From: Herbaspirillum sp. Sphag64
GTDB taxonomy: Bacteria; Pseudomonadota; Gammaproteobacteria; Burkholderiales; Burkholderiaceae_D
DNA length: 64,000 bases
Direction: 5' to 3'
Assembly: GCF_014192645.1 (NCBI RefSeq)
Contig: NZ_JACHYE010000015.1
Span: forward strand, 29,211-93,210
The notes under the pieces are model-generated. The model saw only the letters and a program-made list of their open reading frames with translations. It was not told the DNA's origin and ran no database searches. Both the position numbers and the translations under genes were made by a program. Positions 9,691 through 19,900 of the stretch are shown here, piece after piece (the stretch's first letter is position 1; every line of letters starts with the position of its first letter).

Positions 9691-9709
9691 ATGGTGCAAT
9701 CAGAACAAA

Positions 9710-10294
9710 TTAGTCCTGCTTGATGCCTTCAGCCTGGATGTGCAGCTTGGTTGCCATGGAGAAACCATAGGCCTTGCCGAAGTCGACACCGAAGTCGTCA
9801 CGATTGAACGTGGCGCTGGCTTCGGTACCGCAGACTTCGCGCTTCAACATCGGGTTGACGAAGCATTTGAAGGTTTCCAGCGTCAGTGTGACAGGACGGG
9901 TAACGCCGTGCAGGGTCAGATTGCCTTGTACCTGTGTTGGGACGCCGTCCTTGAAGCCGGAGAAAGTACCCTTGTAGACCGCAGTCGGATATTTTTCCAC
10001 ATCAAAGAAGCCGTCCGACTTGGCGTGCTTATCGAGACCAGCATTACCAGTATCAATCGAGCCGACGTCAATCGTCGCTTCAACAGTACCAGTTTGCGCT
10101 GCGCGGTCCAGCACGACGGTGCCGCTGCTCTTGGTGAACTTGCCGCGCCAGACCGATACGCCACCGAAGTGATCGGCTTCAAAGCTCGGATACAGGTGGC
10201 TTGGGTCCAGCTGATACGTCGCCGGGGCGGCAGTAGCAGACAGGGAAACGCTGGCGGCCAGCATGCTGAGGGCAATCCAGAATGGCTTTTTCAT
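9710..10294 (-). CDS. yceI: YceI-family periplasmic lipid-binding-like protein
   Basis: YceI proteins are secreted lipocalin-like beta-barrels thought to bind isoprenoid or amide lipids. The chosen start is the Met of [20 protein letters not shown], preceded by GGAG, giving 194 residues with a signal peptide probably cut after ATAA. The frame is open for 18 more codons upstream, but that extension has no coding character. The mature part starts YQLDPSH and has the family features [33 protein letters not shown] and [12 protein letters not shown]. It stands alone, not in an operon. A role in stress or pH responses is known for some relatives; no specific function is claimed here. Confidence 0.93.
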   Translation of the reverse strand: MKKPFWIALSMLAASVSLSATAAPATYQLDPSHLYPSFEADHFGGVSVWRGKFTKSSGTVVLDRAAQTGTVEATIDVGSIDTGNAGLDKHAKSDGFFDVEKYPTAVYKGTFSGFKDGVPTQVQGNLTLHGVTRPVTLTLETFKCFVNPMLKREVCGTEASATFNRDDFGVDFGKAYGFSMATKLHIQAEGIKQD

Positions 10295-10856
10295 AATTTC
10301 TCCAGTGGTAGAACGTTGGTGGGTCGAAGTCGGTGAGCAGTGCTGCACTGCCAGGCTGGGTCATGGAGACGTTCAGGCATGGCCACAGTGCAGCAGCGAG
10401 GTAATCGGGTAATGCTTGGGTATAGCTTAGCAATACACTGTATCAGGTCCGCATTCATTCCAATAGTAGGGTAATCTGGATGACATTCGTCCAGGTTTGG
10501 CGGAGTGGATCCATTGGAGTGACAGTACATCCCATTTATTGCGCCAGGGAAATTTGGCGCCGGGTGTGTGGTCAATAGCGCAATGACCAAATTGCCACCT
10601 CGAAAGTTCCTCGGGCATAATGATCTGACTTGAACCAGATACCTGTCGACTGCCTGCGTATCGTCCCGGCGGGTACGCCCACAGGATCCGATGCGCTGCC
10701 CTGAATTGCAACTGCATAGAGGCTCATAATTGATACCAGAGATGGCGCAACTGCTCCTTGTATTCTGCCGCCGGCAGGCGCGGGAACAAGCGGTACGAAT
10801 GAATAACGCAATCGCGCTTCACCTCAACCTTGACCGATCTCTCTAAAGGACATGGC
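10295..10856. other. 562-bp intergenic region without a supported gene
   Basis: Between the divergent yceI and hybrid kinase genes. Four short minus-strand frames overlap one another here, but none shows a domain, ribosome-binding site or consistent codon use. A 6-bp-stem inverted repeat (GCGCCA ... TGGCGC, 10541-10560) and a GC-rich CTGCCGCCGGCAG palindrome (about 10767-10779) are present. It presumably holds the promoters of both flanking genes; I could not assign them. Confidence 0.5.
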
Positions 10857-13800
10857 ATGTTCAGGTCGAAGTTAAGTCTGCCTTATTTTTGGGCACAATT
10901 CCTGCCATTGGCGTTGCTGGTGCTGGGCGCTGCCGCGTTCCGCTATAACAACAATATTGATGTCGAGTTGCATCGGTTGCAGATGCAGCAACAGGAGTAT
11001 GTCGCCCTGGGTGCGATATCGCTGGCCAACGACATGGATGCGCCGTTGCGCCATCTCAGCATATTGGTACACGAAAATCCGATTCAGGCTGCCATCAACG
11101 ATCCATCAGAGATCAACAAGGGTTTGATGGCGGACAGTTTTTCTACCTTGATCTTGCGCAATCCAGTCTACGATCAGGTGCGCTGGATTGATGAAGGCGG
11201 CAACGAAATCGTGAACGTGATGGCCGGCCTCAATGGTCCGGAACGCATCGCCGAGCAGGCCCTGGCAAACAAGAAGAACATGCCGTACTTTGCTCGCACC
11301 ATGGCGTTACCCCGCAATGAAATCCTGCTTTCGCCGCTGGAACTGTACAAAACCAACGGGCACGTTGACGCGCCCCACAAGCCCGTCCTCAGACTCTCTG
11401 CACCGATCAGCGATGCCAATGGCAAGCCACGCGGAATTCTGATCATCAACCTGTTGATGGCACCCTTGCTGGAACACTTTGCCAATCAGGTCGAGCACGA
11501 GAGCAATCGCGCCATGCTTCTCAATGGTGAGGGATATTGGCTCTACAACACCAATACCAGTGACGAATGGGGCTTCATGTTTGGTCATGAGGTGACCATC
11601 GGCAAGCAGTTCGCGCGCATCTGGCAAATGATGCAGACGCGCCCGCAGGGCAATGAGATTGATGACGGTATCTGGTCGTGGCAGCGCGTTGAGCTGCAGG
11701 TTGGCAACCCGCGCTATCACGTCCGCCAGCCGTCACCCTGGACGGTGGCGATGTATCTTCCTTCGCAGCGACTGCTGATTGACAGAAATCTGATCATGAT
11801 ACGGTTGGGCGCTTTTGTCGCCGTGGTCTTGCTGGTTCTGGGACTGCTCTGTTGGCGGCTGGCCAGCATCCGTCGCAAGCGCGAGCTGGAAAATCATGAC
11901 CGGTTGCGTACTGAAGCCGAGCTGGTCGTCAGTGAGCATCGGGTCGCCGAACTGGAGCGCTACCAGGAGGCGCGCTCGATGCTGGCATCCATTGTGGCGT
12001 CATCGGATGATGCCATCATCGGTACCGGCCTTGATGACATTATCACCAGCTGGAACCCCGGCGCTGAACGAGTGTTTGGCTATCTGTCCACGGAAGTCCT
12101 CAGTCAGTCGATCTACATGCTTGTGCCGGCCGAAAGGACCGAGGAAACACGCGGGCTTGTCACGCAGGTCGCCGAGGGCAGCAGGATCGTTAATTTTGAG
12201 ACCGTACGGTGGCATCGCGATGGTCGTCTGCTGGATATCTCGGTGACGGTATCGCCGATCCTCGATAACCAGAAAAACATCATTGGTACGTCCTACATCG
12301 CGCGTGATATCAGTGATCGTAAGCGTCTGGAAAAAGAAGTCAATCAACACCGGCAGCATCTTGAGGCATTGGTGGAGCAGCAAACTGGCAAGCTGCGTGA
12401 GGTCAATCGTAATCTGGAGCTGGCCTTGTCCAGATCAGAGTCGGCTACGCGCGCCAAGAGCAGCTTCCTGTCCAACATGAGTCATGAAATCCGCACGCCC
12501 ATGAATGCCGTGCTGGGGCTCACCTATCTGCTGGAAAAGACATCACTGCAAGCAGATCAGCGCGATCTGATTCGCAAGATACTGACCGCGGGACAGTCGC
12601 TGCTAGGCATCATCAATGACATTCTCGATGTCTCCAAAATTGAGGCCGGACGACTTGAGATCGAGAGTGTGCCGTTCCGCCTCAGTACCGTGCTGGAAAA
12701 TGTCGTCAACGTCAATGTGCCCGCCATTGGTGACAAGCAGGTGGAACTGGTGGTGGGTTTCAATTATGTCGGGATCGAGCATTTATACGGCGACGCATTG
12801 CGGTTGGAGCAGATTTTGACCAATCTGACCAGCAATGCGATCAAGTTTACTACTGGTGGCGAGATCAGTATCCGTGCCGAAACCATCAGCAAGAACGGCG
12901 ATCAGGTGGTGTTGCGTTTTGCGGTCACCGATAGCGGGATTGGTATTCCTAAATCGCGTCAGCAAGATATTTTCCATGCATTCACCCAGGAAGATACTTC
13001 TACGACCCGCCGCTATGGCGGTACCGGTCTCGGACTGACGATCTGTCGCCATCTGGTGCAACTGATGGGAGGCGAAATAGGCGTCATCAGCGAACCGGGT
13101 GAGGGTAGCCAGTTCTGGTTTACGTTGCCGTTTCAGGTTTTGCCAGAGTCGGTCACTGAACTCCAGGCGGGTCTGGTGTTGCAGGTGCTGGTGGCAGACG
13201 ATCACGACAGTGCCCGGGCTATTCTGGCCGATACCGTCAAATCCATCGGCTGGCAGGTTGAGGTTGCCGAGTCGGGCGAAGATGCGTTGTCCCGCAGCAT
13301 GGCAAAAATCCAGCATAACAACCCGTATGACGTGTTTCTGCTGGATTGGCGCATGGACGGCATTGACGGCCTGACGACCGCGCGCGCCATCCGTGAAGCT
13401 TCTGTGGCCCAGTCACTGTCGCCGGTCATCATCATCGCGACAGGGCACACCCGGGAAGACCTCTGGTCGGCGGCGGATCCAGGTCTGATCGATGCCGTCA
13501 TCAGCAAACCGGTGACGCCGTCAACCTTGTACAACACAATTATTCAGGCATACCAACGTCGGGGTACCCCGGCGCTACAGCCATCAACGCAGGAAGCGTC
13601 GCAGGAGCATGCCGATATGCGTGGTCTGCGTGTGCTGGTGGTCGATGATAGTGAGATCAACTGCGAAGTAGCCCGGCGCATTCTTGAATCCGAAGGGGTC
13701 ATTGTGTCTTGCGTCAATGATGGCTCTGAAGCCGTGACCTGGTTGCGAGAACAATCTGCCGATCTGGTTTTCATGGATATCCAGATGCCGCTCATGGACG

Positions 13801-14393
13801 GTTATCAGGCCACGCAGGAAATCCGCAACCAGCTTCAACTGAGTGCCTTGCCGATCATTGCGCTCACTGCAGGTGCATTCAAGGCGCAGCAGGAGGCGGC
13901 GCTGGCCGCTGGTATGGATGGCTTCCTCTCCAAGCCTTACAACATCGAACAGATCCTCAGCGTGGTGCGCCAGCATGCGGCAAATCCGCACGCCGACAAA
14001 ACTGCCGGGCCGGTAACGGTGACCAAGGCGAGCGCCGCGCCAGCGCCCGTGCTCAATATCGACGTTGGTCTGGAAGCCTGGGGTAGCGTTGACCTGTACC
14101 GCAAATTCCTGCTGCAGTTTGCCGAGCAATATGGCGGTACGGCTGACCAGATTGTGGCGCACTTGCTGGTTGCCGAGACTGCTCCGGCCAAGGTGCTGGC
14201 ACACAAGCTGCGTGGCAGCGCCGGTACATTGGCGTTAAATGAGGTCTATGAACTGGCCGGAGACCTGGAAGTGCTGCTGGTCGAACAGGTGCCGATTGCG
14301 GCTTGCCAGGAGCGCGCTGGCCAATTGCGGCAGGCAGTGCAGCGTGCGCAACATGCGATTGCCGATTATGCCGAGGCCAGTCAGCCTAGCTGA
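10857..14393 (+). CDS. Hybrid sensor kinase (sensor-PAS-HisKA-HATPase-REC-REC-Hpt)
   Basis: Large membrane hybrid kinase, about 1178 residues from the ATG preceded by AAAGGA; an in-frame TTG nine codons earlier is less likely. Order: membrane helix near the N-terminus ([19 protein letters not shown]), a periplasmic sensor of about 270 residues (dCache-like, family inferred), a second helix ([20 protein letters not shown]), a PAS domain ([20 protein letters not shown]), and HisKA with [19 protein letters not shown]. The HATPase follows ([20 protein letters not shown]), then two receiver domains with phospho-acceptor Asp in [11 protein letters not shown] and [16 protein letters not shown]. It ends in an Hpt domain with [13 protein letters not shown]. 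It can therefore run a complete intramolecular phosphorelay. No dedicated response regulator is adjacent, so the output is unknown. Confidence 0.93.
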   Translation: MFRSKLSLPYFWAQFLPLALLVLGAAAFRYNNNIDVELHRLQMQQQEYVALGAISLANDMDAPLRHLSILVHENPIQAAINDPSEINKGLMADSFSTLILRNPVYDQVRWIDEGGNEIVNVMAGLNGPERIAEQALANKKNMPYFARTMALPRNEILLSPLELYKTNGHVDAPHKPVLRLSAPISDANGKPRGILIINLLMAPLLEHFANQVEHESNRAMLLNGEGYWLYNTNTSDEWGFMFGHEVTIGKQFARIWQMMQTRPQGNEIDDGIWSWQRVELQVGNPRYHVRQPSPWTVAMYLPSQRLLIDRNLIMIRLGAFVAVVLLVLGLLCWRLASIRRKRELENHDRLRTEAELVVSEHRVAELERYQEARSMLASIVASSDDAIIGTGLDDIITSWNPGAERVFGYLSTEVLSQSIYMLVPAERTEETRGLVTQVAEGSRIVNFETVRWHRDGRLLDISVTVSPILDNQKNIIGTSYIARDISDRKRLEKEVNQHRQHLEALVEQQTGKLREVNRNLELALSRSESATRAKSSFLSNMSHEIRTPMNAVLGLTYLLEKTSLQADQRDLIRKILTAGQSLLGIINDILDVSKIEAGRLEIESVPFRLSTVLENVVNVNVPAIGDKQVELVVGFNYVGIEHLYGDALRLEQILTNLTSNAIKFTTGGEISIRAETISKNGDQVVLRFAVTDSGIGIPKSRQQDIFHAFTQEDTSTTRRYGGTGLGLTICRHLVQLMGGEIGVISEPGEGSQFWFTLPFQVLPESVTELQAGLVLQVLVADDHDSARAILADTVKSIGWQVEVAESGEDALSRSMAKIQHNNPYDVFLLDWRMDGIDGLTTARAIREASVAQSLSPVIIIATGHTREDLWSAADPGLIDAVISKPVTPSTLYNTIIQAYQRRGTPALQPSTQEASQEHADMRGLRVLVVDDSEINCEVARRILESEGVIVSCVNDGSEAVTWLREQSADLVFMDIQMPLMDGYQATQEIRNQLQLSALPIIALTAGAFKAQQEAALAAGMDGFLSKPYNIEQILSVVRQHAANPHADKTAGPVTVTKASAAPAPVLNIDVGLEAWGSVDLYRKFLLQFAEQYGGTADQIVAHLLVAETAPAKVLAHKLRGSAGTLALNEVYELAGDLEVLLVEQVPIAACQERAGQLRQAVQRAQHAIADYAEASQPS

Positions 14394-15440
<1,047 letters not shown>

Positions 15441-15464
15441 TTATCGGCAGCTGGCCGCACGGGG

Positions 15465-16424
15465 TCAGCGTGCCAGCCAGCGCATGGCTGAACCGACTGC
15501 GGCCGGCATCGCTTCACGCATGGTTTCGATGAAATGTCGCAACCGCGCTGGATAAAAACGCGCATAGGGATAAATGATCGAGACCGGCAATGCGCTGGCT
15601 TCCCAGCCTGGGAATAGTTCGATGAGCCGACCGTTGGTCAGATGGCCCTGCATCAGCCAGGCCGAGCCTACCAGAATGCCCAGTCCTTCTTGGGCCGCGT
15701 TCGATAGGGCAAACAGACTATCGGAAGTCAATCGTGGCTGGAAATTGAGTTCGCATACCTCACCACTGACGCGGTGCGTTAAGCGGATCTGACGTCGATA
15801 GAACTGCGGAATCGCCAGCCACGGCAATGCCGCTAGCTCCCGCGGGTGCTGTAGTGGCGGATATTGGGCCAGCAGCGAGGGTGCCGCGATCAGCACGCGC
15901 GGCACTTCGGCCAGATGGATGGCGACTACCGAAGGATTCTGCACTTCGCCGACATGGATCGCGCAATCGATACCGTGCTCGATAAAGTCGGAGGCGCGGT
16001 CATGCAGCAGCCACTCGACGGTAATGCCCGGATGCCGCCGCATGAATTCTGCCAGCGGAGCGATCAACTTTTCCTGCCCGAACACATGTGGTACGAACAC
16101 CCGCAACGAGCCCGCTGCCTTCGAGGCCGCACCGCGCAGATCAAGTTCGAAGGACTCCCACCCCGCCAGCAGATCGAGGGCTCGCTCGTAGCACAGCTCG
16201 CCGTCTTCAGTCAGCTTCATGGCATGGGTAGAGCGTTGCAGCAGGCGCAAACCCAGCGATTTCTCCAGTAACTGCAGACGGCGGCTGATGGTTGGCTGGG
16301 TCGTGCCCATCTGGGCCGCTGCCGCCGACAGGCTGCCCGCCTGCACGATACGCACAAATGTCTGGATCAGTTCGATCCGGTCAGAGGCGCTAGTGGCAGG
16401 GGAGGGGGTGGTTGGCTTGGTCAT
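15465..16424 (-). CDS. LysR-family transcriptional regulator
   Basis: Regulator of 319 residues from the Met of MTKPTTPSPATSASDRIELI; the frame extends 23 codons further upstream, but that part does not resemble the family. The N-terminal winged helix-turn-helix is clear (FVRIVQAGSLSAAAAQMGTTQPTISRRLQLLEKSLGLRLLQR, residues about 22-63), followed by a periplasmic-binding-like effector domain. It is divergent from an MFS transporter gene with about 120 bp between starts. In this family such an arrangement usually means that the regulator controls the neighbour in response to a small molecule. The effector is unknown. Confidence 0.9.
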   Translation of the reverse strand: MTKPTTPSPATSASDRIELIQTFVRIVQAGSLSAAAAQMGTTQPTISRRLQLLEKSLGLRLLQRSTHAMKLTEDGELCYERALDLLAGWESFELDLRGAASKAAGSLRVFVPHVFGQEKLIAPLAEFMRRHPGITVEWLLHDRASDFIEHGIDCAIHVGEVQNPSVVAIHLAEVPRVLIAAPSLLAQYPPLQHPRELAALPWLAIPQFYRRQIRLTHRVSGEVCELNFQPRLTSDSLFALSNAAQEGLGILVGSAWLMQGHLTNGRLIELFPGWEASALPVSIIYPYARFYPARLRHFIETMREAMPAAVGSAMRWLAR

Positions 16425-16544
16425 ACGTAAAGCGTATAACAATTCTACTGATCCTGCTACTACCACTGCGCCGCGATCAAGCCCAAACTGCACTCCGTCG
16501 ACATTCCACTATTTCTTTTCCTTACTGATTACGGGGTGCTTATC

Positions 16545-17786
16545 ATGTCTTCCATACAAAATGTGCATACTGCAGCACCAACGGCGATGGCAGCCAAGAC
16601 TGCTGGTGACGGCCTGCCGCGCTCGCTGATGTTGTTACTGGCTTCAGGTGCCGGATTTGCCGTTGCTTCGCTGTATTACTCTCAACCGATGCTAGGTGTG
16701 TTGGGCGCAGATATTGGCGCCTCCGACCGTACTATCGGCATGGTACCGATGGCGACTCAGCTAGGTTACGCATTGGGGATTCTGCTGCTGGCCCCGTTGG
16801 GTGACCGCTATGACCGCCGACGCATTATCCTCATCAAGGCGGCGGTACTGACCGCGGCATTGTTACTGGCGGGGGCCGCGCCGGGTATCGGCTTGTTGCT
16901 GGTGGCCAGTCTGGTGATCGGACTGTCGGCTACGATGGCGCAGGATATCGTCCCGGCGGCAGCAACCCTGGCGTCCGAGCAACACCGCGGCAAGGTCGTC
17001 GGGACCGTCATGACCGGCTTGCTGATGGGCATCTTGTTGTCGCGAGTAGTCAGTGGCGTGGTGGCGGAATATTTTGGCTGGCGTGGCATGTTCATCGGTG
17101 CGGCCGTCAGTATTGCAGCGATCGGCGTGGCGAGCTGGCGCGGTCTGCCCCGCTTCAAGGCCACGACGCATCTGAGCTATGCCTCCTTGCTGGGCTCGCT
17201 GGGCAAGCTGGTCAAGCGTCATCCTGCCTTGCGTCGTGCCGCATTGGCGCAGGGCTTGCTATCAGTTGGTTTCAGTGCTTTCTGGTCCACGCTGGCAGTG
17301 ATGCTGCATGCAGCACCGTTTCATCTGGGTAGCGCTGCGGCCGGTGCCTTTGGTCTGGCTGGTGCTGCTGGTGCGCTGGCGGCACCACTGGCTGGCCGGA
17401 TTGCTGACCGCAAGGGGCCAGAACTGGTTACCCGTCTGGGAATTGGCTTGACCACACTGTCTTTCGCTGCCATGGCGCTGTCACCTGCGTTGTCATCGCA
17501 TGCCCAACTGGTGTTGCTGGCGCTGGCCGCAATCGGCTTTGATCTGGGTGTGCAGGCGACGCTGGTTGCGCATCAAACGATTGTCTTCGGGATTGAACCA
17601 GGTGCCCGCAGCCGCTTGAATGCTGTTCTCTTTGTTGGCATGTTTATCGGCATGGCAGCCGGAGCCGCACTAGGCAGCCTGCTATTGGCGCAATGGGGCT
17701 GGATCGGTGTTGTCAGTCTGGCAGCTACCGTGTCGGTGGCGGCGCTGGTAGTACGCATGTGGCCGGCCAAGGATGGGCGTCAATAA
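16545..17786 (+). CDS. MFS transporter, DHA1-type efflux family
   Basis: Inner-membrane carrier of about 413 residues with twelve predicted helices. Motif A is visible between helices 2 and 3 (LLLAPLGDRYDRRRIILIKA) and, in shortened form, in the second half (APLAGRIADRKGPELVTRLG). The ATG at 16545 follows GGGGTG at a plausible distance; a GTG three codons earlier is possible. It is divergent from the LysR gene, which probably regulates it. A clear paralogue lies at 43097-44305, with the same opening segment (NLYFAQPLIGP there, SLYYSQPMLGV here). Proteins of this type export sugars, arabinose-like compounds or drugs; the substrate cannot be inferred. Confidence 0.9.
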   Translation: MSSIQNVHTAAPTAMAAKTAGDGLPRSLMLLLASGAGFAVASLYYSQPMLGVLGADIGASDRTIGMVPMATQLGYALGILLLAPLGDRYDRRRIILIKAAVLTAALLLAGAAPGIGLLLVASLVIGLSATMAQDIVPAAATLASEQHRGKVVGTVMTGLLMGILLSRVVSGVVAEYFGWRGMFIGAAVSIAAIGVASWRGLPRFKATTHLSYASLLGSLGKLVKRHPALRRAALAQGLLSVGFSAFWSTLAVMLHAAPFHLGSAAAGAFGLAGAAGALAAPLAGRIADRKGPELVTRLGIGLTTLSFAAMALSPALSSHAQLVLLALAAIGFDLGVQATLVAHQTIVFGIEPGARSRLNAVLFVGMFIGMAAGAALGSLLLAQWGWIGVVSLAATVSVAALVVRMWPAKDGRQ

Positions 17787-17816
17787 ACGGCAAGCCGTAT
17801 CAAGGATGGCAAGCAA

Positions 17817-17850
17817 GGCAAGCGGGCTGGCAAGTTGCAGCCCGCTTGCC
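17817..17850 (+). terminator. Strong hairpin after the MFS gene
   Basis: A perfect 12-bp inverted repeat, GGCAAGCGGGCT / AGCCCGCTTGCC, with a 10-nt loop starts about 30 bp after the MFS stop codon. It is followed only by TCTTGAAT, not a real T-tract. It probably ends the transporter transcript before ribA. Confidence 0.6.
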
Positions 17851-17943
17851 TCTTGAATAAACCAGTGGACACCTGAAATAAATGCCTGCCCGTTGTAAGA
17901 TACAAGGCTGCGCCGCATTTTTGGCACTCATATAGGTTTACTC

Positions 17944-18591
17944 ATGTCGTCACAAGAAAACATCGAAGCTGACGTAGTCATTCCAGAAGAAAATCTGGAA
18001 TTCGTCAGTTCCTGCGCCTTGCCCATGCCTTGGGCAACTTTTCAATTGCATGCTTTTGTTGATCATGTTTCCGGCAAGGAACATCTGGCACTGGTGCTGG
18101 GCGATGTCGGCAACGGCGAGCCAGTTTTGGCGCGTGTACATTCTGAATGCCTGACCGGTGATGCATTGTTCAGCCAGCGTTGTGATTGCGGCGCCCAGCT
18201 GGAAGCCGCCTTGAAGCGTATCGCCAAGGAAAAGCGCGGCGTCGTGTTCTACCTGCGTCAGGAAGGTCGTGGCATCGGTCTGCTCAACAAGGTGCGTGCC
18301 TATCATCTGCAGGACGGTGGTGCCGATACGGTGGAGGCCAACCAGCAATTAGGTTTCCCGGCCGATATGCGACGCTACACGATTGTGCTGCCAATGCTCA
18401 GACATCTGGGCATCAATGCGCTGCGCTTGATGACCAACAACCCCCGCAAGGTCAATGCCTTGCAGGAATGTGGTGTTGAGGTGGTTGAGCGCATGCCGTT
18501 GGTGGAAAACCGCAATCCTTTCAATATCCGCTATCTGCGTACCAAGGCGACCAAGCTGGGTCACTTGTTGCCGTCACATGACAATGACTGA
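17944..18591 (+). CDS. ribA: GTP cyclohydrolase II
   Basis: Catalyses the first committed step of riboflavin synthesis, converting GTP to 2,5-diamino-6-ribosylamino-pyrimidinone phosphate with release of formate and pyrophosphate. At 215 residues it is a stand-alone RibA, not a RibBA fusion. The zinc ligands are seen in [21 protein letters not shown] (three Cys), and the substrate-binding/catalytic segments are [20 protein letters not shown] and [14 protein letters not shown]. It is followed 33 bp later by a CobW-type GTPase on the same strand; both may be transcribed together. No FMN riboswitch was recognised in the 150 bp upstream. Confidence 0.97.
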   Translation: MSSQENIEADVVIPEENLEFVSSCALPMPWATFQLHAFVDHVSGKEHLALVLGDVGNGEPVLARVHSECLTGDALFSQRCDCGAQLEAALKRIAKEKRGVVFYLRQEGRGIGLLNKVRAYHLQDGGADTVEANQQLGFPADMRRYTIVLPMLRHLGINALRLMTNNPRKVNALQECGVEVVERMPLVENRNPFNIRYLRTKATKLGHLLPSHDND

Positions 18592-18624
18592 GTCAGTGTC
18601 TGATCAATCCAACATTTTGCTGCC

Positions 18625-19737
18625 ATGACGATTCCCGATCTGATCCCGATTTCCCTGTTGACCGGTTTTCTGGGCAGTGGCAAAACCACTTTGCTCAATT
18701 ATCTGGTGGGCCAGCCTGAACTCAAGGATACCCTGGTCATCATCAACGAATTTGGTGAGATCGGGCTTGATCATCTGCTGGTCGCGCACAGTCAGGAAGA
18801 GGTCGTGGTGGAAATGAGCAGCGGTTGTCTGTGCTGTACCATCCGTGGCGACCTCAAGAAGACGCTCAAGGACATTACCTGGCGCTTCGCCGAGGGCGGC
18901 CACCGCAAATTCAATCGCGTCATTATCGAAACCACCGGTTTGGCTTCGCCAATCCCGATTTTGCATACCTTGATGACCGATCCGTTCATTGCTGGCAAAT
19001 ACCGGCTCGACGGCGTCATCACCACCGTTGATGCGGTCAATGGCGCGGCCACGCTTGATCAGCATATCGAAGCGGTGCAGCAGGCGGCGGTTGCCGATCG
19101 GCTGTTGCTGACCAAGAGCGATCTGGCTGATGCTGCTGTGCTGGATGCGTTGCGGGACAGACTGCGACAGATCAATCCGGCCGCGCAGCAGCTTCTGTCA
19201 CAACAGGGACAGGTTGCTCCGGCACAGTTGCTTGATGCCGGTTTGTTCAGAACCGGCGAAAAAAGTCTGGATGTCACACGCTGGCTGAACGAAGAGTCTT
19301 ACGCCGATGATGCTCACAAGCACGATCAGGCGCATGCGCACCACCATGGGCATGATCACCATCACGACCACCACGATGATCACCAGCACGACGTAAACCG
19401 CCATGATGATCATATCCGCGCGTTCTGTTTCAGCTTTGATACACCGATCGAACCAGACCAGTTTGACGAGTGGTTGAGCCTGCTGGTGGGCTTCAAGGGC
19501 CAGAATATCCTGCGCATCAAGGGCATCATTAATCTCGCCGGGCAAGAGCAGCCGGTGGTCATTCACGGCGTACAACACATCTTCCACCCCACCGTGACGC
19601 TACCGCAATGGCCGTCTGAAGATCACCGTACCCGTATCGTTTTCATCACCAAGGATGTCGAACGTGCCACCATTGAGCGCTCCTTCAAGGCCTTCATGCA
19701 GGCGCAAGCGATCGAACGCGAGCAAGCAGGCCGCTAA
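18625..19737 (+). CDS. CobW/COG0523-family GTP-binding metallochaperone
   Basis: P-loop GTPase of the G3E family, 370 residues. The Walker A motif is GFLGSGKTTLLNYL. The metal-binding CxCC motif is in SSGCLCCTIRGDLKKTL. Switch/Walker B is in VIIETTGLASP, and the guanine-specificity motif TKSD follows in LLLTKSDLAD. Between GTPase and C-terminal domain, at about residues 230-267, lies a stretch dominated by His and Asp (HHHGHDHHHDHHDDHQH), typical of members that bind zinc or another transition metal. The C-terminal CobW_C domain starts at IRAFCFSFDTPIEP. Members deliver zinc, cobalt or nickel to client enzymes. No client is obvious, although GTP cyclohydrolase II just upstream is itself zinc-dependent. 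Metal and client remain inference. Confidence 0.9.
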   Translation: MTIPDLIPISLLTGFLGSGKTTLLNYLVGQPELKDTLVIINEFGEIGLDHLLVAHSQEEVVVEMSSGCLCCTIRGDLKKTLKDITWRFAEGGHRKFNRVIIETTGLASPIPILHTLMTDPFIAGKYRLDGVITTVDAVNGAATLDQHIEAVQQAAVADRLLLTKSDLADAAVLDALRDRLRQINPAAQQLLSQQGQVAPAQLLDAGLFRTGEKSLDVTRWLNEESYADDAHKHDQAHAHHHGHDHHHDHHDDHQHDVNRHDDHIRAFCFSFDTPIEPDQFDEWLSLLVGFKGQNILRIKGIINLAGQEQPVVIHGVQHIFHPTVTLPQWPSEDHRTRIVFITKDVERATIERSFKAFMQAQAIEREQAGR

Positions 19738-19900
19738 CGTCTGTTTTGGCGTGGTAAAAATGATGCAAAGCGATTCGGGAAAAGCGTCGCTAGGGAACTC
19801 TGTTGAGTCACTCCTTTGCGGTTCCGGCGGCCGCTATCCCTTGTGCAATGTTGCCGCACATCAAGCTGCGCAAAAATTGTGTTGGTAATTCGTCTATCCA

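Noticed and set aside
10291..10811. Overlapping minus-strand open frames of 79-99 codons in the gap before the hybrid kinase
   Set aside because: They overlap one another in different frames, lack ribosome-binding sites and show no domain, signal peptide or repeat pattern.
17787..17943. FMN riboswitch expected before ribA
   Set aside because: The conserved RFN stem elements are not present; the prominent hairpin is a simple inverted repeat that fits a terminator for the upstream gene.
19738..19900. Possible c-di-GMP (GEMM) riboswitch before the GGDEF-EAL gene
   Set aside because: No conserved GEMM core segments or paired stems could be found in this 163-bp gap.
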